Assembly: GCF_030954495.1 (NCBI RefSeq)
Contig: NZ_JAVHUW010000069.1
Coordinates: 1-64,000, forward strand
DNA from: Candidatus Desulfosporosinus nitrosoreducens
GTDB lineage: Bacteria; Bacillota; Desulfitobacteriia; Desulfitobacteriales; Desulfitobacteriaceae
Length of the DNA stretch: 64,000 bases
Direction: 5' to 3'
Shown: positions 42,565 through 49,893 of the stretch, one piece after another
How the letters are laid out: each line of letters starts with the position of its first letter
Numbering within the stretch: position 1 is the stretch's first letter
Translations under genes and position numbers: made by a program
Notes under the pieces: generated by a model
Seen by the model: only the letters and a program-made list of their open reading frames with translations
Told to the model about the DNA's origin: nothing
The model's database searches: none

Positions 42565-43298
42565 CAGTGGATGTCCTGGCTGGCATATTCTCTTAGGCAG
42601 AACAGCAGGGAGAGAGCAAAAATGGGCAGGAGCATGCTCCAGACATAGGGAATAGATGCCCGCCAGCCAATAGCATTGAGCAGATAAAAAACGGGGATAG
42701 AGGTCGGCACCAAGGGACCATAGGTGGGAGATACCAGAGCTGAGAAATTCAGGAGAGTAAAACCTGTCGCTCCGACCAGGGGTGGTATAAAGTGGCGGGA
42801 ACGGATGCCAATATAGGCGAAAACGGGAATAAAACATAGTACCATGACACCGGTAATTAAGGTAAGACCACTGAGTCTGAGAAAGGTTGGCATGGTTAAA
42901 GGGGCGCTGAGCATCAGCTTGCCGCCGATCAAGGTGAAAAGCAAGCTGACAATGATTAAGGTTAACAAGGTTCCCAGCACGGCAATCATTTTGGCCAAGA
43001 GTATCTTGACCCGGCTTTCCGGCAGGGTGAACAAATTGATGATTGTCCTGTCCTGGTATTCCTGGACAAAGGTATAAGCCGTCAGCGCGCCAAACAAAAT
43101 CGGAAAGAGCAGGGAGAGGTTAACTTGCAGAGTTATAGCAAAAAAACTAGCCCAATCGGGCGCCGAAGCGGCATTGTGTAAGTGGGCGTAGGCGGAGGCG
43201 GCAGCTACAAAAGGACCAATTAAAGTTGCAGCTACAGCCCCGAAGAGAATTTTTGAGCGTTTCCATTTTCTGAATTCCAGAGCTATCATTTTAAGCAT
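42564..43298 (-). CDS. ABC-2 type permease (BcrB/lantibiotic-immunity like)
   Basis: This 244-residue membrane protein has six hydrophobic segments and the early motif ALEFRKWKRSKILFG common to ABC-2 permeases of the bacitracin/lantibiotic protection type. The loop QEYQDRTIINLFTLPESRVK near 75-94 is the coupling region contacting the ATPase. It overlaps the ATPase gene by eight bases. The pair probably removes a membrane-active peptide or lipid-binding antibiotic. Confidence 0.85.
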   Translation of the reverse strand: MLKMIALEFRKWKRSKILFGAVAATLIGPFVAAASAYAHLHNAASAPDWASFFAITLQVNLSLLFPILFGALTAYTFVQEYQDRTIINLFTLPESRVKILLAKMIAVLGTLLTLIIVSLLFTLIGGKLMLSAPLTMPTFLRLSGLTLITGVMVLCFIPVFAYIGIRSRHFIPPLVGATGFTLLNFSALVSPTYGPLVPTSIPVFYLLNAIGWRASIPYVWSMLLPIFALSLLFCLREYASQDIH

Positions 43299-44223
43299 GG
43301 TTTTTCCCTCCGGTTAAGCGCATAAATCTGTCTTCCAAAGTTTCAGTGTAAAGGGCTAGGTGACTGACAGCGATGCCGTTTTCCACCAGCAGGCGGTTGA
43401 CAGTTTCCGCCGGAACCTCAGTGTCCGGCAGGCGGATAAGTCCTCCGGCCGTTTGCTCTGCGGGCCCTTGGCCCTCAAGCTTTAATTGAGAGTTTAATAA
43501 CTGAAGGGCGCCCTTAGGGTCGGATACTCTCAGCTCCAGGAAGTGCTCGCTTTCCCTTTTAAATTGTTCGAGGGTGAATTCATCGATCAACTTGCCTGCG
43601 TGGATAATGCCCACCTTCGAGGAGATCTGCTCTACCTCCGCAAGAATGTGGCTGGAGAAAAGGATAGTGATTCCTTTCTCTTGATTAAGCTGTTTGATGG
43701 TTTCCCTTATTTTCTGAATTCCGGCGGGATCTAAGCCATTGGTCGGTTCGTCAAGGATCATTAGTTCAGGGTCGTGGAGCAGAGCTCTGGCCAAGCCCAG
43801 CCGCTGCTTCATGCCCAAGGAAAATTCTCTGGTCAGGCGGTCGGCGGCCCCTGCCAGACCGAAATACTCCAGCAGTTCTTTAACTTTCCTGGCAGGGATG
43901 TTTCTCATTTGGGCATAGTATAAAAGATTCTCCCGGGCGGTTAGGTTCAGATAAAAGCCGGGATATTCAATGGTGGCGGCGGTGCGTCTGAAAAAGTCCC
44001 CCTTCAGTTCCTGCCTTGTTTGGCCGCTCAGCCGGACTTGACCGCAGGTAGGCCGGATCAGACCCATGATCATGCGGATTGTTGTCGTCTTGCCGGCTCC
44101 GTTTCTCCCCAGGAAACCGTAGATCTCGCCCGCCGCGACCTGGATGTTTAGATTTTGGACCGCCCAGCGCCCGGAGTATTGTTTGCCGAGGTCAGACAAA
44201 GATAAGATTGCCTGTTGTGTCAT
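43291..44223 (-). CDS. ABC transporter ATP-binding protein (BcrA-like)
   Basis: This 310-residue ATPase has Walker A GRNGAGKTT near 39, signature FSLGMKQRLGLARALL near 135, Walker B LMILDEPTNGLDP near 155 and switch His in LFSSHIL. The C-terminal 90 residues match the BcrA/DrrA-type accessory domain (SHLALYTETLEDRFMRLTGG). It is the first gene of a minus-strand pair with an ABC-2 permease and lies divergent from a two-component system that probably controls it. Confidence 0.9.
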   Translation of the reverse strand: MTQQAILSLSDLGKQYSGRWAVQNLNIQVAAGEIYGFLGRNGAGKTTTIRMIMGLIRPTCGQVRLSGQTRQELKGDFFRRTAATIEYPGFYLNLTARENLLYYAQMRNIPARKVKELLEYFGLAGAADRLTREFSLGMKQRLGLARALLHDPELMILDEPTNGLDPAGIQKIRETIKQLNQEKGITILFSSHILAEVEQISSKVGIIHAGKLIDEFTLEQFKRESEHFLELRVSDPKGALQLLNSQLKLEGQGPAEQTAGGLIRLPDTEVPAETVNRLLVENGIAVSHLALYTETLEDRFMRLTGGKNHA

Positions 44224-44287
44224 GGTTGTTGCTCCTTTTTTAACCTTGAAGAATTTGCTTTGCTGTTTAGAGCTTAAACCATAAAAA

Positions 44288-44346
44288 TTAAGATCAAGTA
44301 AGAAAAAATCTTAAGAATCCTTAAGGTTTCAGGGAAAACATTTAAG
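44288..44346. promoter_or_regulatory. TTAAG direct repeats between the transporter and the two-component system
   Basis: TTAAG occurs at 44288, 44311, 44321 and 44342; those at 44311 and 44321 are exactly one helical turn apart (CTTAAGAATCCTTAAGG), the pattern of OmpR-type response regulator sites. A possible -10 TAGAAT (44363-44368) lies downstream for the regulator gene. Confidence 0.5.
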
Positions 44347-44403
44347 AAAAATTTGCTTTAGGATAGAATGATATTAAGAAGAGGACAGGATGGTAAAGGA
44401 CTA

Positions 44404-45090
44404 ATGGCTGGTAAGATTCTGATTATCGATGATGACGAGAAAATACGGCAATTAATTGCCATCTATCTGGACAATGAGGGCTTAGAGACGACACAAGCCG
44501 CCGACGCCCGGAAGGGGTTGGCTATTCTGGAGAAGGACGAGGTTGACCTCATTATTCTCGATGTCATGATGCCTGATATGGATGGGATTGAGACCTGTCT
44601 GCAAATCAGGGAGAACTTAAACATGCCGATTATTATGGTCTCGGCCAAATCAGAGGATCTGGATAAAATACAGGGTCTTGCCTCCGGCGCGGATGATTAT
44701 ATTGCGAAACCCTTTAATCCCTTGGAACTGGTTGTCAGGGTTAAAGCGCAGCTGCGCAGGTATAAAAAGTACAACAAGGCGGCAGACGAGAAAGCAAACC
44801 CATTGGAAATCGGCGATTTGCATCTGGATGCCGCTACCCGGCAAGTGTGGGTTGATGAGCGGGAAGTTAGATTAACTCCCAAAGAGTTTGATATCTTAGA
44901 GCTCTTGCTCCGCAATAAAGGTCTTGTCTTAAGTACCAGCCAAATTTATGAGGCCGTTTGGCGGGAAAACTTTTTCAGATCCAACAATACAGTGATGGTT
45001 CACATCACTAAAATCAGAGAAAAGATTGAAGCCGACCCCAAAAGCCCCCTCTACATTAAAACTATCTGGGGAGTAGGGTACAAAATATGA
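44404..45090 (+). CDS. OmpR/PhoB family response regulator
   Basis: This 228-residue protein has a receiver domain with the acidic pocket IDDDEK, phospho-accepting Asp in LIILDVMMPDMDG (near residue 53) and the Lys in DDYIAKPFNPLE. The winged-helix output ends in NTVMVHITKIREKIE and TIWGVGYKI. I start at ATG 44404 because residues before it are atypical and the -10 lies close to 44368. It overlaps the kinase gene by four bases (ATGA). It probably regulates the divergent ABC transporter. Confidence 0.92.
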   Translation: MAGKILIIDDDEKIRQLIAIYLDNEGLETTQAADARKGLAILEKDEVDLIILDVMMPDMDGIETCLQIRENLNMPIIMVSAKSEDLDKIQGLASGADDYIAKPFNPLELVVRVKAQLRRYKKYNKAADEKANPLEIGDLHLDAATRQVWVDEREVRLTPKEFDILELLLRNKGLVLSTSQIYEAVWRENFFRSNNTVMVHITKIREKIEADPKSPLYIKTIWGVGYKI

Positions 45091-46187
45091 ATTTAACTCT
45101 GGTCAATAAAATTGCCGTAAAGCTGCTGGCCTTGATAGCCCTGGCTTTAGTGGCCTCAACTTTGATTTTTCTGGTCCTGGCCCATAACTTTTCCTTTAAA
45201 TTTTTGAGTGATCCCAGCCGTTATACGGGAAATTTCGTTGCGAAGTACAATATCGTCATGCTGCTTATTTTTTTGCTGAGCATCCTGGTATTTATTGCTA
45301 TTTTTATGATTCCGGTCAATAGAAAGCTCGGCTACCTTCATTACATCACGCAAGAAGTAAGGAGAATAGCGGAACAAAACAATTTGGGCTTGGTGGTGGA
45401 GATTAGAGGTAAGGACGAATTAGCTGAGTTAGGCTTAAGTATTAATGCCATGTCGCAGGAGTTGCAGAAAAATTTTGAGCGGGAAAGGGAAGCTGAACGG
45501 ACAAAAAGTGAATTGATTACCAATCTGTCTCATGATCTGCGCAGCCCCCTGACCTCGATTATTGGCTATCTTGATTTAATTAAGGGGAAAAAATTTAAGA
45601 CGGAAGGGGAATTTAATGATTACCTGGATACCATTCACAGCAAATCTCAAAAGCTCAAAGGCTTAATCGACGAGTTGTTCGAGTATACGAAGCTTTCTCA
45701 TCCCGGTTTCAAGCTTGATTATCAGAAAATCGAGTTCAGCGGTCTGCTGGAGCAGATTATCGGGGAGTACCTGCCGGTATTGGACGGAGAAGGACTGACG
45801 ATAAGCAAGAAGCTGCCGCAGGAAGATGTTGAGGCAGAAATAGACGTGGAAAAAATAGTGCGAGTTTTGACAAACCTTTTGGAAAATGCCGCGAAATATT
45901 CCGTCAAGCCTTCGCAGATAGAGATATTGCTAACTAAAAAAGCGGACAAAGTCCGCATGTCAATCCTTAATGAAGTTGAACATTTGCCGGCGCAGCCGCC
46001 GGAGAAACTGTTTGCGAGGTTCTACAAAGAGGATTATGCCCGCACGGAGGATGGCAGTTCCGGCTTAGGGCTGGCTATCGCACAAAAAATTGTGGAATTG
46101 CATGGAGGCAGCATCTGGGCAATTTACTTGGATAAGGCTGTCGAGTTCAGCTTGGAACTGCCTCTGGCCGCTCATCCTCGTCCCTGA
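45087..46187 (+). CDS. Sensor histidine kinase with very short extracytoplasmic loop
   Basis: This 366-residue kinase has two membrane segments (about 8-32 and 53-75) joined by only about 20 residues, then a HAMP-like linker, a dimerisation domain with His149 in NLSHDLRSPLTSI, and an ATPase domain (NLLENAAKY, GSSGLGLAIAQK). The small outside loop is typical of kinases that read the membrane or an ABC transporter, as in bacitracin-type detection modules. Together with the regulator and the divergent BcrAB-like transporter it forms a likely peptide-antibiotic sensing and resistance unit. Confidence 0.9.
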   Translation: MNLTLVNKIAVKLLALIALALVASTLIFLVLAHNFSFKFLSDPSRYTGNFVAKYNIVMLLIFLLSILVFIAIFMIPVNRKLGYLHYITQEVRRIAEQNNLGLVVEIRGKDELAELGLSINAMSQELQKNFEREREAERTKSELITNLSHDLRSPLTSIIGYLDLIKGKKFKTEGEFNDYLDTIHSKSQKLKGLIDELFEYTKLSHPGFKLDYQKIEFSGLLEQIIGEYLPVLDGEGLTISKKLPQEDVEAEIDVEKIVRVLTNLLENAAKYSVKPSQIEILLTKKADKVRMSILNEVEHLPAQPPEKLFARFYKEDYARTEDGSSGLGLAIAQKIVELHGGSIWAIYLDKAVEFSLELPLAAHPRP

Positions 46188-46222
46188 TCTGAAGCTGAGA
46201 CGGCAGCTCAGAGATTCGCGGC

Positions 46223-47182
46223 TTATAGCTTCCTTACTTCAAAGCCAAGTTCGGACAGCATTCTCATATCCTCATTGATGGAGATACCCGAGGTCGTAAG
46301 CATATCCCCTGATATAGCGGCGTTTGCTCCGGAGCAAAACAACGAACGTCCCTTGTCCGGCAGCAGGCCGCGGCCTCCCGCCAGGCGCAGGGCGGCGTCA
46401 GGCAGGAGAAAACGGTAAATGGCTACGCTGCGGCGCACTTCGTTCTTTTTGAGTGGGGGACGCTTTTCGCAGGGGGTGCCTTTAATGGGGTTGAGGATGT
46501 TGAGGGGAATTGATTTTATTCCCAGAGCGCGCAGCTCCAGCGCCATATCGATGCGGTCTTCCATCCTTTCACCCAGTCCCATAATACCGCCGCTGCAAAC
46601 GACCAGGCCCGCCCGCTGGGCCGCTTGGATCGTTGCTATTTTTTCCTCAAAGGTATGAGTCGTGCAGACGGAACTGAAAAAACGCCGCGACGTTTCCAGA
46701 TTGTTATGATACCTGGTTACTCCCGCCGCCTTCAGCTTTACGAAGTGCTCGTAGGTGAGAAGTCCGTGAGAAGCGCAGAGGGAAATGGGACAGTTCTGAC
46801 GGATGGACAGATAGTGGGCGCACATCTCCTCAACTTCGGCGTCGCTTAAGCGCCTGCCCGATGTGACAACACTGTAACGCAAGATGGACTTTTCATAATT
46901 GTAGACAGCCTGCTTTAGCAGTGAAGCTCTGTCCAGAAGCGGGTATTCCTCGATTTCCGCAGGATAATGAGCGGACTGCGCGCAATAGTGGCAGTCTTCC
47001 GTGCAGCGTCCGCTCTTGCCGTTAATAATGGTGCAGATGTCAAAGCCGTTGCCGCAAAAGTGAATTCTTAATGCATTGGCGGCCTGGCAAAGCGCTTCAA
47101 GTTCGGCGTCCTGCAGTGAGAGCGCGTTTTCCCGCGTAAGATAACCGCCGGAAAGCACTTTATTTTTGAATGCTTCAATCAT
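46223..47182 (-). CDS. bioB: Biotin synthase
   Basis: This 319-residue radical SAM enzyme inserts sulfur into dethiobiotin, the last step of biotin synthesis. The radical SAM cluster motif is CTEDCHYCAQS (near residue 54), and family signatures FDICTIINGKSGRC, YHNNLETSRRFF and GGIMGLGERMEDRIDMA follow; the Arg of the sacrificial cluster is in LPDAALRLAGGR. AAGGGAG precedes the ATG. No other bio genes are near, so earlier steps are elsewhere or dethiobiotin is imported. A BirA-type operator overlaps its promoter. Confidence 0.96.
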   Translation of the reverse strand: MIEAFKNKVLSGGYLTRENALSLQDAELEALCQAANALRIHFCGNGFDICTIINGKSGRCTEDCHYCAQSAHYPAEIEEYPLLDRASLLKQAVYNYEKSILRYSVVTSGRRLSDAEVEEMCAHYLSIRQNCPISLCASHGLLTYEHFVKLKAAGVTRYHNNLETSRRFFSSVCTTHTFEEKIATIQAAQRAGLVVCSGGIMGLGERMEDRIDMALELRALGIKSIPLNILNPIKGTPCEKRPPLKKNEVRRSVAIYRFLLPDAALRLAGGRGLLPDKGRSLFCSGANAAISGDMLTTSGISINEDMRMLSELGFEVRKL

Positions 47183-47310
47183 TTGTATTTCTCCCTTGTT
47201 GTGGCAGGAAAACGATAGTCCCGCCTGCTGCTCTTTATCTGTAAACAGGTTCTGTAGCTGTTCAAACCGGCAAGTGCAGGTGCTGTTTTTTCACGGGATG
47301 TTTTTGGAGT

Positions 47311-47368
47311 ATTATAGTAGGCATAAAATTAATTGTCAACTAATTATAAATCAATTAGTTGACAATTA
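47311..47368 (-). promoter_or_regulatory. bioB promoter with BirA operator
   Basis: On the minus strand, TTGACA (47339-47334) and TATAAT (47316-47311) are 17 bases apart, a full consensus promoter. The -35 lies inside a perfect inverted repeat of 16-base arms, TAATTGTCAACTAATT (47330-47345) and its complement (47353-47368), with a seven-base centre. The core TTGTCAAC-17-GTTGACAA matches the known BirA binding pattern TTGTTAAC-n-GTTAACAA of Firmicutes. Biotin-bound BirA would block RNA polymerase. Confidence 0.88.
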
Positions 47369-47556
47369 GAATCCCCTTCTTATTTTAAACGGTTCGAATA
47401 CGATGGGCTTGGAAGGAATTAATCCCCATAAAACGGGCATGAAATAAGATAGGGTACAATTCCTTGACAATCTGGAATCAGCAGTTTCCCGCTAGCTCCT
47501 CATGGCTGGAGCTTTCCTGGCTGGATTTTTTTCTTCCGGCCGGACCTTTTTGGTCT

Positions 47557-47783
47557 TCAGCCTTTGCCTGATCCTTGCCAGGAAATTTTTAAGGGTTCTC
47601 TGTCCACCAGCCGCTTGAACGAATAGAGCGGATATCCCAGAAGCAAAGCCCCGGTGACGATTTTGTTCTCGGGGAGTGTTAATAGCCTGGATCATCCACA
47701 ACATGGTAGGATACCCCCTGGCCGAGAGTTCCGCGGCAGACTTGGACACAAAACCCGCACTGCGTGCATTTCGCCTGATTAAC
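47557..47783 (-). pseudogene. Ferredoxin-nitroreductase fusion, decayed remnant
   Basis: On the minus strand, VNQAKCTQCGFCVQVCRGTL (from 47783) is the N-terminal iron-sulfur segment typical of ferredoxin-nitroreductase fusion proteins. After a stop and a large deletion, another frame reads LTLPENKIVTGALLLGYPLY and then SFKRLVDREPLKISWQG, a nitroreductase C-terminus, ending at a stop at 47557. Only about 75 of some 270 residues remain, in two frames. The identification rests on these two matching ends in the right order. Confidence 0.6.
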
Positions 47784-47898
47784 CTATAGTTGGTTAAATT
47801 GAAGAAGACTCTCCGGGAAATAATGATAAGTGTTAAGCGGACGTAGGATTCAGGTAGAGACCTCAATAAAAATCTCAGATAAAAGGTGGTTGAAGCTT

Positions 47899-48114
47899 AT
47901 GAAAAAGAAGACTGTGGTCTGGCTGGGACTTATTCTCGTGGTGATCGTTGCAGCGGTTGCCGGTATCTACTATTTTACCCTGCCGCCTAAAATACCTCAC
48001 GCAATCACAGAAGGAATGGATTGCAAAAGCTGCCATGCCACCGGAGCTAACGGCGCACCAATTTCTTCCCATATAAATAAGCCCAATTGTGTCAGCTGCC
48101 ATAAAACGAAATAA
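47899..48114 (+). CDS. Small membrane-anchored diheme c-type cytochrome
   Basis: This 71-residue protein has one N-terminal membrane anchor (about 6-26) and a 45-residue exposed tail with two heme c-binding motifs, CKSCH (42-46) and CVSCH (64-68). His34 and His58 could be the distal ligands. It is much shorter than typical multiheme proteins and resembles a half NapC/NrfH-type anchor. GGTGG precedes ATG 47899. It may pass electrons at the cell surface, for example with the flavodoxin-ferredoxin gene that follows, but this is inference. Cytochrome maturation genes are not in the window. Confidence 0.85.
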   Translation: MKKKTVVWLGLILVVIVAAVAGIYYFTLPPKIPHAITEGMDCKSCHATGANGAPISSHINKPNCVSCHKTK

Positions 48115-48187
48115 CGTCCGGCTTGGAGTCTGATACCAATAAAAGATGGATGTTATACCCTGCTGCTGAGAGGATAGGAGGTTAACA

Positions 48188-48985
48188 ATGTTAGGTTCGG
48201 ATATTAATTTTTTCTGCTATTCCGGGACGGGCAATACCTTGCTCATAGTCAATAAAATGATCAAAATCTTTTCGGACCAGGGGATACGGGTTAATCTCTA
48301 TCAGATTGAACATACGGACCCTAAGAAAATTGCAACTGGAAAAACAATCGGGCTGGCCTTCCCGGTTGCTTTCCAGTCTACGTTCCCGTTCATATGGAAT
48401 TTCATCAACAATCTGCCTCAGACCAAAGGAACTCCTGTTTTTATGGTCGATACGATGATGGCCTTCTCCGGCGCTATTGTGGGGCCTTTAAAGAGGGTTC
48501 TGTCAGTAAAAGGGTATGATTGTATAGGCGCCTGTGAGATTGTCATGCCTAACAATTGGCTTCCCAAAACGATTGATGAGGAAAAAAACAGCAAAAAAAT
48601 TAATGAAGGTCTGGAAAAAGCCGGAAACTATGCACTGGAACTTATTGAGGGCCAAGCCTCTTGGAACCGTATGCCATTTCTTTCCCAAGGCTTGTATCAC
48701 CTTTGCTGCAATGACTTTATCATGAAACGGGTAAACCTTTCCGCTGGACGAAAAATAACTCTAAATAAGGAAAAGTGCCTTAAATGCGGCCTCTGCGCAA
48801 GGCTCTGCCCTGTCGACAACATTGAAATGAAAGAATATCCGGTCTGGCATAATTCCTGCGAAGTCTGTATGCGCTGTCTCAGCTTTTGTCCGATTAAGGC
48901 CGTCTTTATTCCGGGAAAGGAGTTTAAGAACTATCGGGCCGTTAAAGCAAAGGAGCTTTTAAATGAAAATCCTGGGAGGAGTTAA
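48188..48985 (+). CDS. EFR1-type flavodoxin-ferredoxin fusion protein
   Basis: This 265-residue protein starts with a flavodoxin-like fold (FFCYSGTGNTLLIVNKMIKI, the FMN phosphate loop near 7-26) and ends with two [4Fe-4S] motifs, CLKCGLCARLCPVDNI and CEVCMRCLSFCPIKAV. It fits the EFR1 family of ferrodoxins, cytoplasmic electron-transfer proteins of anaerobes with unknown partners. AGGAGG precedes the ATG. Confidence 0.9.
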   Translation: MLGSDINFFCYSGTGNTLLIVNKMIKIFSDQGIRVNLYQIEHTDPKKIATGKTIGLAFPVAFQSTFPFIWNFINNLPQTKGTPVFMVDTMMAFSGAIVGPLKRVLSVKGYDCIGACEIVMPNNWLPKTIDEEKNSKKINEGLEKAGNYALELIEGQASWNRMPFLSQGLYHLCCNDFIMKRVNLSAGRKITLNKEKCLKCGLCARLCPVDNIEMKEYPVWHNSCEVCMRCLSFCPIKAVFIPGKEFKNYRAVKAKELLNENPGRS

Positions 48986-49107
48986 AGAAAGAAAAGCCCT
49001 GCCGGTCCGTTAACCCCTCGGTTATACACGATCCTGTATTGCAGTTAGTTATGTATCTCAAGTAAACCACAGTTAGATTTTTGTTTATTTCTGTCCGTTG
49101 TTCGTGT

Positions 49108-49113
49108 TATAAT
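49108..49113 (+). promoter_or_regulatory. Extended -10 promoter of the TetR gene
   Basis: TATAAT at 49108-49113 is preceded by TG one base upstream (TGTTATAAT). It overlaps a candidate ATG at 49112, which therefore cannot be the start; the true start is 49145. Confidence 0.6.
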
Positions 49114-49144
49114 GAGGATGGCAAAAGTGAAAAGAGGTTCATTT

Positions 49145-49717
49145 ATGCAATACCTTAAGGATGAAGTGAGAAACAGGATCCTGGCAGAGGCGATGAAAGA
49201 ATTTCAGAACAGGGGATTTTTAAATGCATCCATGAGGGCCATAGCCGACAATGCGGGAGTAGCGATTGGCAATGTCTACAGGTACTTTAAAAACAAGGAG
49301 GATCTGTTCAATGAAATAGTCGAGCCGGCCTACCGGTGTTTTTTGGGAATGGAAAAACTACATAAGCAGGAGCTGTATTCCTTTAAAGAAATCGTTTATT
49401 ACATCATGGAAGTTATGAAAGAGTACAAAATCCAGTTATTAATTATGGTAGATAAAAGCAAGGGAACAAAATATGCAAGTTTTAAAGCAGAGATAACTAA
49501 GTTAGCTGAAAAAGCTATCAGGGATGGTTTATTACCTGAATTGCAAAAAAAAGGGATTGAGGTTAAGGACCCTTTTATTTTTTGTGTTATTGCCTCAACG
49601 TTTATAGAGGGTTTGTTTATGATCTTAAGAAAATATGAAGAGGAGGCGGCGACAAGATACTTGATTCATAGGCTGATGATTCTGTTTTTCGATGATTTGG
49701 ATAAGCGCTTTGAATAG
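49145..49717 (+). CDS. TetR family regulator next to the RND pump
   Basis: This 190-residue protein has an N-terminal helix-turn-helix (RNRILAEAMKEFQNRGFLNA and MRAIADNAGVAIGNVYRYFK) and a helical ligand domain. I start at ATG 49145 behind AGAGG, since an upstream ATG overlaps the -10 box. It lies 176 bases before the RND efflux genes in the same direction and probably represses them. Confidence 0.9.
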   Translation: MQYLKDEVRNRILAEAMKEFQNRGFLNASMRAIADNAGVAIGNVYRYFKNKEDLFNEIVEPAYRCFLGMEKLHKQELYSFKEIVYYIMEVMKEYKIQLLIMVDKSKGTKYASFKAEITKLAEKAIRDGLLPELQKKGIEVKDPFIFCVIASTFIEGLFMILRKYEEEAATRYLIHRLMILFFDDLDKRFE

Positions 49718-49893
49718 TTTCCTTGTCCCGAAAATGAACAATTGCTCTCAAAAGTTAAGCGGTTAATGAAATTTAGCACATTCTTTTTTAGACGCTGGGG
49801 AGAGAAGGTTACTTAAATTACTTGACCTGGTCGGGAAATTATGGGGTTTGTTTAGTCAGTTATTAAATTTGAAATGAAATAAGGAAGTAAACG

